A DNA stretch of 64,000 bases from Panonychus citri. Its lineage: Eukaryota; Arthropoda; Arachnida; Trombidiformes; Tetranychidae. The DNA lies in NCBI RefSeq assembly GCF_014898815.1, contig NW_026515424.1, positions 25,505 to 89,504 of the forward strand, given 5' to 3'. Both the position numbers and the translations under genes were made by a program. Below, piece by piece: positions 1 through 9,911 of this stretch. The notes beneath the pieces are model-generated. The model ran no database searches and had not been told where the DNA came from. It saw nothing but the letters and a program-made list of their open reading frames with translations. How positions within the stretch are numbered: the first letter of the stretch is position 1; each line of letters opens with the position of its first letter.

Positions 1-158
1 TCAAAACAGCGCGCGTATAATTTGGCTTAGAAGTAACACTGCCATTTCTACTCCACCTCAAACCTGTTTTAATTCAATACATTTAAAATACATTGTCATC
101 TCCAAGACAAACAGGTTTTAATCAGTTTAACTACTGTCACCTCTAGGACAAATTAAAC
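1..158 (+). repeat. Left inverted terminal repeat (inner part)
   Basis: Reads as the reverse complement of about 22,990-23,205 with few mismatches, from the GCGCGC-containing start through the CACCTCTAGGACAAA end. The right copy has an extra internal unit of about 60 bp and at least 130 bp more outer sequence, so this copy is cut by the window edge. Confidence 0.9.
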
Positions 159-160
159 AG

Positions 161-169
161 TATAAAAGG
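161..169 (+). promoter_or_regulatory. TATA box at the inner edge of the left TIR
   Basis: TATAAAAGG lies just inside the terminal repeat and upstream of the dUTPase and TBP-like genes. A TATA element occupies the mirror position at the other end (22,931-22,937), suggesting outward-placed promoters firing inward. Confidence 0.55.
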
Positions 170-230
170 CAAACAACCTCAAAATGACATTCATTCGAGA
201 ATAATATTTCGTAATGTCTGTTTTTATTAG

Positions 231-831
231 GTACCAAAAGCTCTCAAAACGCTCACGTTCCAACTCGTGGTACAGCTCATTCCGCTGGACTTGATCTTTA
301 TAGCTCAGTCGATACAGTTGTACCAGCTAAAGGTAAAGTTTGATCAATACTGATATCTCGATTGACCTACCATTTGATCATTTTGGTCATATTTTACCGA
401 GATCTGGATTAGCTTGGAACAATTTTATCAGTGTTGGCGCCGGTGTAATAGATCCAGATTACAAAGGTCCTCTTAGAGTTCTTCTTTTCAATTTTGGTGA
501 AAGTGATCATATTGTATCAAGAGGTGATCGGATCGCTCAATTAATAATTCAACCTCGTACATACATATTACTTATCCAACCTGAATTTGATTCTCCACCT
601 CAAGATAAAACATACAACAGCGAAAGTGCTAAAAAGATCGCTAAAATAGAGGAATCTGATTCTGAAGGTCAGCCAGGTACAATTTCAAAAGAATCAATAC
701 CATCAACATCTACAGCTGAAACTGTCAGTGAAGATAAAGAACTTGGATCTACTGATGAAAAGAATGATCAAAAGGGTGATATTGATACTAACGATCATAT
801 TGCTGTTCTCAACTTTATGGATAGTGCTTAA
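231..831 (+). CDS. dUTPase-like protein with acidic tail, one frameshift
   Basis: Trimeric-type dUTPases hydrolyse dUTP to dUMP and keep uracil out of replicating DNA. Motif 1 (AGLDLY) is read around 275-290 in one frame, and motif 2 (PRSGLA), motif 3 (GVIDPDYKGPLR) and motif 4 (RGDRIAQLII) follow in the frame that ends at 831. A one-base loss near 342 separates the two frames. The glycine-rich motif 5 that closes the active site is not visible; a Ser/Glu/Asp-rich tail of about 90 residues replaces it. The start is uncertain: TTTTTATTAG before 231 looks like a splice acceptor, so a short upstream exon may exist. AATAAA overlaps the stop region. dUTPase is unusual but plausible cargo for a DNA element. 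Confidence 0.8.
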
Positions 832-861
832 TAAAACAATACCGTCATATTTCATTTTATC

Positions 862-1323
862 ATGGAGGAAACCGATTCTTTAAAATATGAGATCGTTAAC
901 ATTGTATCCTTATGGAAATTAGATGGTCCTGTTGTTATAAATGTCGATAATTCCGGAAGGAGAAAAAGATTTAATGCCGAAGTTATTCGAAAGAATGGAG
1001 GTGTATTCCTAGTATTTTCATCTGGCAAAATAACCGCAACAGGATTCAAAGATGTAACACTACCAGGATATCTATTACAAGAAATCTATTCAAATCGGAG
1101 TGTTAACTTTATTAAAGTAGTAAATATCACTGCCCACAGTTTCCTTCCTTACGCGTTCAACACTAACGATCTGATTAAAACCTATTCCAATGTAACTAAA
1201 TATGAGCCAGAAATATATCCAGCCATTTATATGAAAATAGAAAATGTAACAATTATTTATTATACAACAGGTTCAATTATAATAACTGAGCTAAAGAGAT
1301 TCATCAAATTGATTCATCTCTGA
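862..1323 (+). CDS. TATA-binding-protein-like (TBP-like) protein
   Basis: An uninterrupted 153-residue reading frame. Two half-repeats match the TBP saddle layout. Repeat 1 has NIVS...KLDG near the N-terminus, then RKRFNAEVIR, then FSSGKITATG at about residues 52-62. Repeat 2 has a VNFIKVVNI strand, then KYEPEIYPAIYMKIEN near residue 115, then a degenerate TTGSIIITE strand. Cellular TBP has the same order: N-P-K-R-F, F-S-S-G-K-x-x-x-T-G, Y-E-P-E-x-x-P-G. The Phe pairs that kink TATA DNA are only partly kept, and repeat 2 is more diverged. TBP nucleates transcription initiation complexes; here it could direct the transcription machinery to element promoters (inference). It starts 31 bp after the dUTPase stop, has AATAAA near 1,359, and faces the membrane-protein gene tail to tail. 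It could instead be a captured, decaying host TBP, but the open frame argues against long decay. Confidence 0.8.
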   Translation: MEETDSLKYEIVNIVSLWKLDGPVVINVDNSGRRKRFNAEVIRKNGGVFLVFSSGKITATGFKDVTLPGYLLQEIYSNRSVNFIKVVNITAHSFLPYAFNTNDLIKTYSNVTKYEPEIYPAIYMKIENVTIIYYTTGSIIITELKRFIKLIHL

Positions 1324-1408
1324 ATGATTTTGTACGCGTACTATGTTATTTAAAAGTGAATAAAAATAAAATAATTTCAATTTGATATCAAGTATACTTT
1401 TAAATCTT

Positions 1409-1871
1409 TTATTTTAGTAATTCTTCTTCCATATCAAATTTATCGAAAGCTTCTCCATCTGTTTGATATAGCTCGCTTATAATCATCCAACGAAGTTCTC
1501 CTAGTAACTTGATCACTGGTGTGATAGTCCAATGACTGTCTCTCATGGAAGAAAGCATGTTAATCATACGGAGATGTCTTATGGAAATTGATACGTTCGG
1601 ATCTCTTAGATACCTGCGTTTAAAAAAAAATTTAATAAGATTAGCACATGTTTTCTGAAACATAAATTAGTTAAAATACTTACGCAAGTAATTCAATCCG
1701 ATTAACGTCATCCATCAGCGATTTTCTACTATAAGTTGACCCAAACTGAGTAGATCTACTTTTTTTAATAATCTTCTTCTGTGGAAACTGAAGATACCAC
1801 CTAACCAACAAAAAAGCTATGAACATCATCAGAAAAATGAGAGACCAATAAAAAAACGATAGTAAATCCAT
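1409..1871 (-). CDS. Spliced single-pass membrane protein of the Polinton
   Basis: Exon 1 is 1,684-1,871 and exon 2 is 1,409-1,614, with a 69-bp intron (donor GTAAGT, acceptor ending AAACGCAG). The joined protein is about 130 residues. The first 25 residues are a strongly hydrophobic Leu/Phe/Ile-rich segment starting MDLLSFFYW, followed by a basic stretch (KKIIKK) and a soluble C-terminal part rich in Met, Leu and acidic residues. This suggests an N-terminal signal anchor with a cytosolic or lumenal domain. I do not recognise the family. The stop codon lies inside an AATAAA signal and the gene is convergent with the TBP-like gene. A TATAAAGG box lies at 1,945-1,952 on the same strand. A role in virion membrane interaction or exit is possible but unsupported. 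Confidence 0.6.
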
Positions 1872-1944
1872 TTTTATGAAGTTTAGTGAAATTGATGATT
1901 GAAAGGAATAAAGTTAAGTGAACTAAGTGTAGTAAAAACCGAAG

Positions 1945-1952
1945 CCTTTATA
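1945..1952 (-). promoter_or_regulatory. TATA box of the spliced membrane-protein gene
   Basis: The minus strand reads TATAAAGG about 75 bp upstream of the start codon at 1,871, at a sensible core-promoter distance. Confidence 0.5.
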
Positions 1953-1984
1953 TGATTATTTGTAGATATGAACAGCAATGTTGC

Positions 1985-2390
1985 AATTAAACAAAAAAGT
2001 TTTAACCAATCACATTAAAGATTAAAGTAACAAGAATGTCTTACGTAATAAATAAAATTAAACAAAAAGTTTTAACCAATCACATTAAAGATTAAAGTAA
2101 CAAGAATGTCTTACGTAATAAATTAAAATTAAACAAAAAGTTTTAACCAATCACATTAAAGATTAAAGTAACAAGAATGTCTTACGTAATAAATGTTAAA
2201 ATTAAACAAAAAAGTTTTAACCAATCACATTAAAGATTAAAGTAACAAGAATGTCTTACGTAATAAATGTTAAAATTAAACAAAAAAGTTTTAACCAATC
2301 ACATTAAAGATTAAAGTAACAAGAATGTCTTACGTAATAAATGTTAAAATTAAACAATCAAGTTTTAACCAATCACATTAAAGATTAAAA
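1985..2390. repeat. Minisatellite, about six units of 66-70 bp
   Basis: Each unit carries AAGTTTTAACCAATCACATT and ends in GAATGTCTTACGTAATAAAT; the last unit is shortened. It lies between the divergent promoters of the membrane-protein gene and the polymerase gene. Units are almost identical, so the array is young or homogenised. It could be a regulatory or replication-associated repeat; nothing else is encoded here. Confidence 0.9.
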
Positions 2391-2410
2391 TTATGTTATT
2401 ATTAAGAAAG

Positions 2411-2450
2411 TATAAAGACAAGATTACTTTCAGTTTAACATCAGTCTAAT
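2411..2450 (+). promoter_or_regulatory. TATA box and TCAGT-type initiator for the DNA polymerase gene
   Basis: TATAAAG at 2,411-2,417 is followed about 20-30 bp later by TTTCAGTTTAACATCAGTC, which contains arthropod-like TCAGT initiators. An ATG followed at once by a GTGAGT donor lies near 2,566, suggesting a minimal first coding exon. From 2,570 to about 2,850 I see only AT-rich intron-like sequence. The acceptor could not be fixed in frame. Confidence 0.5.
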
Positions 2451-2855
2451 TCATACTTGCTAACTGTCAACAATCAAATAAACAATCTTTCTCATCTCTA
2501 ATCAAACTGTTTAAACTTTTCTTCGTCTTTTTTCTTCGTCAATCTGTCTCATCTTTCTGTTAACAAAATGGTGAGTTGTTTTCATTTTACATATTATTTT
2601 TCATTGATTGAAACTCATTACTTTACAATACTATCAAATCAATTTACGTAAGATTTCTTAGCTTTCACTTTGTTAAAGCTGATCTTATTGTATTTTGACA
2701 AATATAGTTTTGTTTCTCATTAATAAAAACGATTATTCTATATATATTAATTTTTTTTGTTCAAATATTTATATTTATATTAGGTTATCATCTGCCCATG
2801 TTGTCAACATTCCTATGGAAATTTTCAATTATATATTCTACATGATTGTATCTGT

Positions 2856-5800
2856 TTGGTCCAACCCTGTTCGAGAAATAGCTTGTTTACGTTAGGATCT
2901 TCACGCTGTCGTCCCGTAGATGCTACCAGGAATGATACTGTACAAAACGTCCAGGCTGAGTGTATAGATCTTCCGAGCGATGATGACGAGTTGATTAATA
3001 TTTCTTCCGATGATGAGGTGATGGACTCAAACGTTAACTTTAATGAAGATTTTGATAGCCAAATCATCGATGAAATAGAGCGTTACTTGCCTGATCTCAA
3101 CGAACTCTTTCCTGATGGTATCAATTTGACTCAATATCTTGATCCAGTCCAACAGCTTCAATCTTTGATCCAATCAATGAGATCCAACCTTCTGATCCAG
3201 TCCAACAGCTTCAATATTTTGATCCAATCAATGAGATCCAACCTTCTGATCCAGTCCAACAGCTTCAATCTTTTGATCCAATCAATGAGATCCAACCTTC
3301 TGATCCAGTCCAGCAGAATCAACCTTTTGACCCGATACAACAACAGCAAACTTTTGAGAGTTTTCAACAACGATTGAATGATTTATTTGCTCAAACTCTT
3401 GATCCTCGACAACCTACGCCATCGGAATCTCTTCAAAATCAATCACATGTGTTAGCTTCACAGCTCCATGATGATTTGAATCATAACCATTCGGAATATC
3501 GACCATCCACAAGCCGAAACTTCGTTTGTAATCAATGTGGGAAAAGATACACGAGAGAAGTTTACCTTAACTCTCACATGAGATTATGTCATCCAATTAG
3601 AGTACCAATCGATCAATCATTGGTACCAGAAATTTTTGGTTCACTAAATCTTCACAGTTCAGCATTTGGTGGTCATTATGTGGTTTATCGCCACGAAGTT
3701 GATAATGGAGATTTTGATATTTTGGTAGTTGTTGGAAGAATTTTGGATCAAATGGTGCATCTGTTGGAACACCTAATAGGGATATTTCACTGCCTAAAAT
3801 TTGGTATCGCAATAAAGTGTCTTTTCTATAATCCATTAATTGAAAATGACGCTACTCGATCGGCAACTTTTCAATCACCAATTGATGCCTGTTTTCTTGG
3901 AACTGATAAGAAGTCAAGTATTCTTGATAAACTGGGTGATATACAAGTTAGCATTGATCAATTTACTGCACGAGGTTCAGGATGGATTTTAGTAAACATT
4001 GAGCTCGTTGACATTTTCATCGGAAAATACGTTCCACACAGAGGAGGTTGTGTTAATCATAAACCACCACAATTCATTTCTAACAAGTGCTGCTTGTTAT
4101 CGATCAAAACCAGAAGTGATTGTTTTATGTACTCCGTCCTGGGTGCACTCCATCCTATGAGAACTCATCCAGAACGTGCAGCAAAATATCGTCAATTTAC
4201 TCACCTTTATGACTTTTCTGATGTTCGTGGTGATGTGTCAGTAGCTGATATTCCAAAGTTTGAAAGAAAGAATGATATCAGCATCAACGTATATTCTCTT
4301 ATTTTGGGCACAAGAACAATCGTACCTCTCGCTATAACGAAAGAAAACAAAATAAGGCATGTCAATCTTTTTCTACATGATGGTCACTATTTTTTAATCA
4401 AACACTTCAACAGATTTGCATCAAAACAAGGGCTCAGAAATAGATATTTCTGTTTCAGATGTCTCTTTGGATTTCCTTCTCAACAGAAATTAGATGATCA
4501 CTTATCAAATTGTCTTTTATTCCATCCACAAACTGTTGTATTACCATCAGTTGAATCATCGATCTTGAAACGAAAAGACTTTCGGAAGGAGATGAGGTTT
4601 CCAGTTACGATTTATGCTGATTTTGAAACGCTGAATGTTAAGTTAGATGACCCACTTACTATTGCTGATTTAATTCCATGTAGTTATGGATACGTGGCCA
4701 TCAATTGGGAAAATGAAATCATCTATCAAGATTTCGGGTTTGGAGAAAATATTGGAGAGAGATTCATGAATAGCCTTTACACCGCAGAATCATGGATATT
4801 AAATTATATTCAAACTTCCAAGAAACCTCTTTTAATGTCACCTGTCGATGAAGAAAATTTCCAGTCTTCAACAACCTGTCATATTTGTGGGAATTTGCTA
4901 ACAGATCCATCTGTTAGAGATCATGATCACATGACTGGTGTTTATCGTGGAGCCGCACATGTCAAATGTAATTTAGAGTACAGGTTACCTGGAACTATAC
5001 CTGTGCTGTTTCATAATCTCAAAAACTTTGACGGGCATATCATTATCAAGTCAATAAACAGGAATAACTTACAAGATCGTGTTCCACAACTTATCCCACA
5101 TACGATAGAAAAGTACATTGGCTTCACTATTGGTAGATTACGGTTTTTGGATAGTTTTGCATTCCTTCCGGCAAGTCTTGATAAGTTATCAGCATCATTG
5201 GAAACTGTAGAGAAAGAAAGATATTTACATCAACTTTTCGCCAACATCAATGTCACATCTCTAACCAGAAAATGTATCTTACCATATGAATATTTGGATT
5301 CACTTGAAAAGTTTGAAGAAACATCATTACCTGATAAGTCTGAATTCAAATCAAGTTTAACAGATAGTGAGATAAGTGATGAACAATATGAGCATGTTAA
5401 GGAAATCTGGCAATCATTCAACTGTACGAAACTGTTGGATTTACATGACATTTATCTCAAGGTTGATGTGTTGTTGTTAGCTGCTGTTTTTGAAAACTTT
5501 CGTTCGACAAGTATCGAGAATTTCAATATTGATCCACTCCATCACTACTCAGCTCCTGGATTAACATGGGCAGCTGCATTGAAGGTTACGAGAATCGAGC
5601 TACAACTTTTCACTGACATTGAAATGCTTTTGATGATTGAAAAAGGTATCAGAGGGGGACTTACAATGGTATCTAATCGGCACGTGATTCCAAATAATCC
5701 AGCTTGTTCAGATTATCAAGCGGATCGTACAAAGAGTTATATACTTTATCTCGATGTCAACAATTTGTATGGATATGCGATGTCTGAACGGCTGCCCGTA

Positions 5801-7011
5801 GACGGTTATGAATGGTGTACAATAGATGATAACTTTTTGACTCACGTTCTCTCTTGTTCTGATGATTCAGATGTAGGCTTCATTCTTGAAGTTGATCTAA
5901 GTTATCCCGATGATCTACATGACGAACACAATGATTTTCCTATGGCTCCACACAAAATGCTTATCCATCCAGAGATATACAGTCCCTATCAGAAGGATCT
6001 TCTTGAGGTTCTAACTGGAGTCGGGCTATCAAATGTTTCAACTACAAAATTGGTTACAACATTTTACACAAAGAGAAATTACGTTATTCATTATCGTACA
6101 CTCAAATTTTACGTTCAAAATGGGCTGAAGGTTGAAAAGTTCATCGTGGTGTCAAGTTCAATCAAAGACCTTGGTTATATGAGTATGTAGACTTTTGTAC
6201 TCAAAACGAACTGCATCCACAACTGATTTTCAAAAGATTTTTGGAAGTTAATGGTCAATTCTCTTTATGGAAAACCATCGAAGACAAGAGGAAACATATC
6301 AATGTTGAACTAGCTCTGAATGATATTCACGCAGCTAGAGCATTGAGAAAAAATCATTCACAAAGATTTTTGATACTGGAGGATGATAAAGTCATTTTTG
6401 AGATGAAAAAACTAAAAGTAAAGATGGATAAACCTATTGCTGTTGGTTTCACGGTTTTGGAATTAGCAAAGCTAAAAATGTATCAGCTCCACTATGAAAC
6501 TTTCAAGCAGCATTATGGACCAAATATCGAACTCATTTACACGGATACCGATAGTCTTATTTATCACATCAAAACACAAGATTTAGTTGACGATCTCCAA
6601 GGGTTCGCATCGATAATGGACTTTTCTAACTACCCCACTGATCATAGACTGTATTCTTCTATTAATAAGAAAAAAATCGGGTATCTCAAAGATGAATGTC
6701 CAGCTGATCCTATAACTGAATTTGTTGGATTACGTCCGAAGCTTTATGCCTTAAAAACCAGTAACAGTATTACGAAGAAAGCTAAAGGTGTTCCTCGTTC
6801 AGTTTTGTCTCATAAAATAGATTTCGACGCATATACAAACTCACTCTACTCAAGTCTGATACACTGTCATAGCTTCATTAGAATCAACTCGTGAACACAA
6901 TATTCAAATGATTAAACAAAGAAAATCTGTATAACACCATTTGAAGATAAACGATACTTGATAGATAATACCAAATCATATGCATATGGACACTACAGAA
7001 TTTCAAATTAA
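2856..7011 (+). CDS. Protein-primed family B DNA polymerase, copy 1 (frameshifted)
   Basis: Replicates the element from a protein primer at the termini (known for the family). In order: an acidic N-terminus; 18-residue Gln/Pro repeats; a C2H2 finger (CNQCGKRY...H...H) near 3,530; a Polinton-type domain with the ISINVYSL and HVNLFLHDGHY motifs; a Cys/His pair region; exonuclease motif I YADFET (4,612); an endonuclease VII-like zinc segment with CHICG and DHDHMTGVYRGAAH; exonuclease II FHNLKNFDGH; exonuclease III YLKVDVLLLAAV; polymerase motif A LYLDVNNLYGYAM; and motif C YTDTDS near 6,540. Breaks are one T missing near 3,165, one A missing near 6,137 and a CT loss near 6,889; the intact base is present in the duplicate for the last two. 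The stop at 7,009-7,011 overlaps the tail of the protease gene. The first coding exon is uncertain. Confidence 0.93.
3135..3340 (+). repeat. In-frame 54-bp tandem repeats in the polymerase N-terminus
   Basis: About three and a half units of 54 bp encode an 18-residue motif of the form DPVQQLQSFDPINEIQPS. The first unit lacks one T, which shifts the frame. Downstream the repeats grade into Gln-rich sequence (FDPIQQQQTF). It looks like a flexible spacer between the acidic N-terminus and the zinc finger. Confidence 0.85.
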
Positions 7012-7416
7012 ACTTTTTATTTTTTCATAAACAATTTTTTCATTTTTGACATGATTACATTTGCTGAAAATTTTATAAAAACTTGATAATTTGTTTGCAT
7101 TAAACATGAATAAAATACAAAACCAGCCACATGCTATCGAGCTATTTCCTTGAAACTTGTTTGTATTCATATAAACGTACTTAGAGTTTTTCTCCAAGAA
7201 TGTCAACAGATTTCCTTTAGGGGCTCTTCCAAATGAATCGAAATAATGACCGATGTTTTTTTCATCAATATACACTGCTACCCAGTGACTTCCTGGCTTG
7301 TGACTTTCATCCAAATTGACAACAATCCCAACAGGTTTTGTAATTGCTAAAGGTAACTTATCAATCGAATAGACCCCTTTAAACCAACTTAGTTTACAAC
7401 AAATGTCATTTATCAT
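7003..7416 (-). CDS. Adenain-like cysteine protease, copy 1
   Basis: Maturation protease of adenovirus and Polinton type (family C5), which cleaves virion precursors. About 137 residues, open throughout. The catalytic His is in GSHWVAVYID near residue 43, the Asp in YFDSFG near 59, the oxyanion Gln in NKFQGN near 88 and the Cys in ACGWFCILFM near 95. Order and spacing match the family. Its stop overlaps the convergent polymerase stop by 9 bp, and its start lies about 20 bp after the capsid gene stop. This copy is apparently functional; the duplicate at 12,914-13,327 has a nonsense change. Confidence 0.92.
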   Translation of the reverse strand: MINDICCKLSWFKGVYSIDKLPLAITKPVGIVVNLDESHKPGSHWVAVYIDEKNIGHYFDSFGRAPKGNLLTFLEKNSKYVYMNTNKFQGNSSIACGWFCILFMFNANKLSSFYKIFSKCNHVKNEKIVYEKIKSLI

Positions 7417-7436
7417 TATAGTTGTTTACATATTTA

Positions 7437-8667
7437 TTAGTAATCTAACGAGATTATTCGATCCTTATCAATTGTTATGAGATTATCAAACTGTGCAAAC
7501 ACGACCACTTTTAATGATCTTTTTAATTGTGAATTGAATTTAAGATCACATCTTATAGTACCTCTTTTAATCAGAGAGAGTGTTCCATTTTCTGCTCCTA
7601 TAGATCCATCCGGAGAAAGATCGAATCCAAACAATGTTGTATGTTTCTTATATTCATCATAGTCAACATGTAATTGTGGTACTCCCTCGTCCTGGCCAAG
7701 ACATCGGTATAGGTTTACAAACTCTCTCATGTAAAGTCCATCTTTGAAATTAGGTGTGTATGGAATACTTGGTATTGTCATTCCATCAACATTCAATGCA
7801 ATGTAATTGAGACCAAAATCATTGAATGAGAATGGATCTTCATTTAAATCTCCGGAATGAGCGGTTTCTTTTGTAATTCCCATAAAAATCCTTCGTGGTA
7901 ATATTCCAGAATACATATTATCAATTGATGCAATCATTTGACCAGCCGGTATTGAAAAGTTTCGTGTGTCATTACGTGTAATAAAATATTTAGCAGGACC
8001 CTTTCAATAAGATGATACTTTAGAGGCTTCAGCAAATAGCTTCACACGTTTTATATGTAGTGCTAATCTTTCAAACTTAATTTGATAAGTATCTTTATCG
8101 ACACTATCATACTTGATCAGTGGGAAACTGTCTGAACTTCTAGTGAATCGAAAAATTAGTGGAATATTATTTATCAGTAGTTTATCTTGCTCACAAATAG
8201 GTAAATGTAATCGGAAATAAAGATCGAATGAACCATTTTCAACACTGTCTCATGCGTTTCACCACCGGCGTCACATGGGTTATGTTGTCTGAATAATAGG
8301 TCTTCAATATATGACTGGTAATGATACATATTATTAGCTTGTATAGTGTTAACTGAGCCAATAAATAGATCAATTTGTTCGAATAAAGAATTACCAGTTA
8401 GTAACGGGCATTATTTTACTAGTTTCTGGTATATTTGAACCATTTTGAGTTTGTACGTATAGTTAGACTCAACATTGACGCAGCCATATCAGTAAAATCT
8501 TCACTCGAAGGAACAACAATTTCATAACATTTCGATGAATCTAAACTAGAGTTAGGTCGATATTCGACTTCATAACTTGATTCTATCACTGTTTGAGTTG
8601 GTGGTATAGAGAAAATCTGTAACTCAGACTTGCTAGATGGCAATGAAGATTCATGTAAATATTCCAT
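7437..8667 (-). CDS. Major capsid protein (double jelly-roll type), copy 1, frameshifted
   Basis: The N-terminus reads MEYLHESSLPSSKSELQIFS and continues with an IPPTQT-type segment typical of Polinton major capsid proteins. The C-terminal third is open from 7,937 to 7,437 and contains RRIFMGI, PFSFNDFG and a FGFDLSPDG turn. The predicted full length is about 410 residues, rather short for the family. At least three indels break it, including a lost AC near 8,455 (the duplicate keeps the AC) and changes around 8,000 and 8,250. The ATG shares one base with the stop of the preceding minor virion protein (TAATG at 8,665-8,669), as in compact viral gene blocks. Confidence 0.85.
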
Positions 8668-9080
8668 TATGAAAAGATATCTCTATGTCTATTTTTTCTT
8701 TTCTGATTTTTAGCTATTGATTTTTTAGCGGAAGTAGTATATTTACGTTTTCTTATACCATTTCCATATTGATCTATCAGTTTCTATTTCACCTAAACCT
8801 TTTTGGCTGCTGTTTTCAAACCATGTTTAGCTTGAGTCTTAGCACTTGAAAAGTTTTTATTAGCTAAAATATCTGAACCAACATTTATTCCTGTTTTAAT
8901 AAATGTTTTCCTAAAATTTCAAGATTGGATACCGAAACGTTTCAATGTTGAGCCTAACCCATAACCACGTTGGTATGGATTACCTGAATAAACAGAAATA
9001 TCATTGAAACCACTTCCGGATTGATTAAGAAAATAATTTGTGAAATCACTATCACACGCACAGTAAACTTTTCGATTCAT
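8667..9080 (-). CDS. pVI/pX-like minor virion protein, copy 1, frameshifted
   Basis: The N-terminal half has the family-typical GNPYQRGYGLG and LKRFG motifs, and the C-terminus is basic. This resembles membrane-active or core minor proteins of adeno- and adintovirus-like elements. The frame is broken by single-base changes near 8,920 and CT losses near 8,785 and 8,803, where the intact second copy (18,080-18,499) has the extra bases. An in-frame ATG further upstream at 9,131 could add 17 basic residues. Confidence 0.7.
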
Positions 9081-9123
9081 CTTTTTGTTTCTTAAGGTCA
9101 TCTTTTTTATTAGTTTTACTTTC

Positions 9124-9911
9124 TTATACAATATCTTTTATAAAATGTAAACTAATAAAGACTCTCCATTCGTAAATTTTATTTGTGAGCCGTTTTCATC
9201 ACAAAGTAACACATTTATCTCATCAATTCTATTGATACGAACTGGATAATAAAAGGGTTTCATGAATGTTATGTTGGCCATTTTCGACTCTAAATTCAGC
9301 GGAAGAACTCTCAACAGTCTGGCGAAATGATCACCTACAAAGTGTTCACTTATAAGATCTGTATAAATGAAAAGAAGATGAGACTTTATTCCGGTTTTGG
9401 GTGGCTTTTTGGCGAGTATTGATGCGTGATTTTCTCTGAACAATATTTCACAATGTTTCATGTAACCATCATATGTCCATCCTAGCGTTTCTAAAAATTC
9501 CGAATCAACAAAATAAGGTAGTATCTTATCACCTCGATGCCAACCTGCTTTTATCTCTATAGAACCATTTTGTAGAAGAATCTCAGGTGGATAATCAGCA
9601 TTTATTACAGAAACAGATGATTTGAAGACATCATTTATACATTTTAATATTTTGTTGATGTCATCACTTTCAAAGTAAGTGAACTCAAATTTTCCCAATC
9701 GATATGTTCCACCATAGAAAAGGCTGAACTTCACAGTTTTAGTATTGATTTCATATGTTGTTGGATAAAATATTTCTTGTATTCCAACTTTCCATTTTCC
9801 TTCAAGATTTATTGGACATGATAAATTATTAGTAAATTTGGACAATGTATTATCTGGATGAATATCCATGCTTGCGTTTGAAACTAAATCAATACAAAAT
9901 TCATCCGGCAT
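9124..9911 (-). CDS. Penton / minor capsid protein (single jelly roll), copy 1
   Basis: About 260 residues. It begins MPDEFCIDLVSNASMDIHPD, followed by NTLSKFTNNL, a hallmark start of Polinton penton proteins. Further motifs are VGIQEIFYP, HLLFIYTDLISEHFVGD and FYYPV near the C-terminus. A single C missing near 9,171 shifts the last residues in this copy; the duplicate retains the longer frame ending at 18,550. The start ATG overlaps the integrase stop by 11 nt (9,901-9,911). Confidence 0.9.

Noticed and set aside
852..1049. Minus-strand 65-codon ORF opposite the TBP-like gene
   Set aside because: Shadow of the TBP-like frame; no motif and no start context of its own.
3158..3370. Minus-strand Leu/Asp repeat protein
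   Set aside because: Antisense of the 54-bp polymerase repeats; open only because the unit length is a multiple of three.
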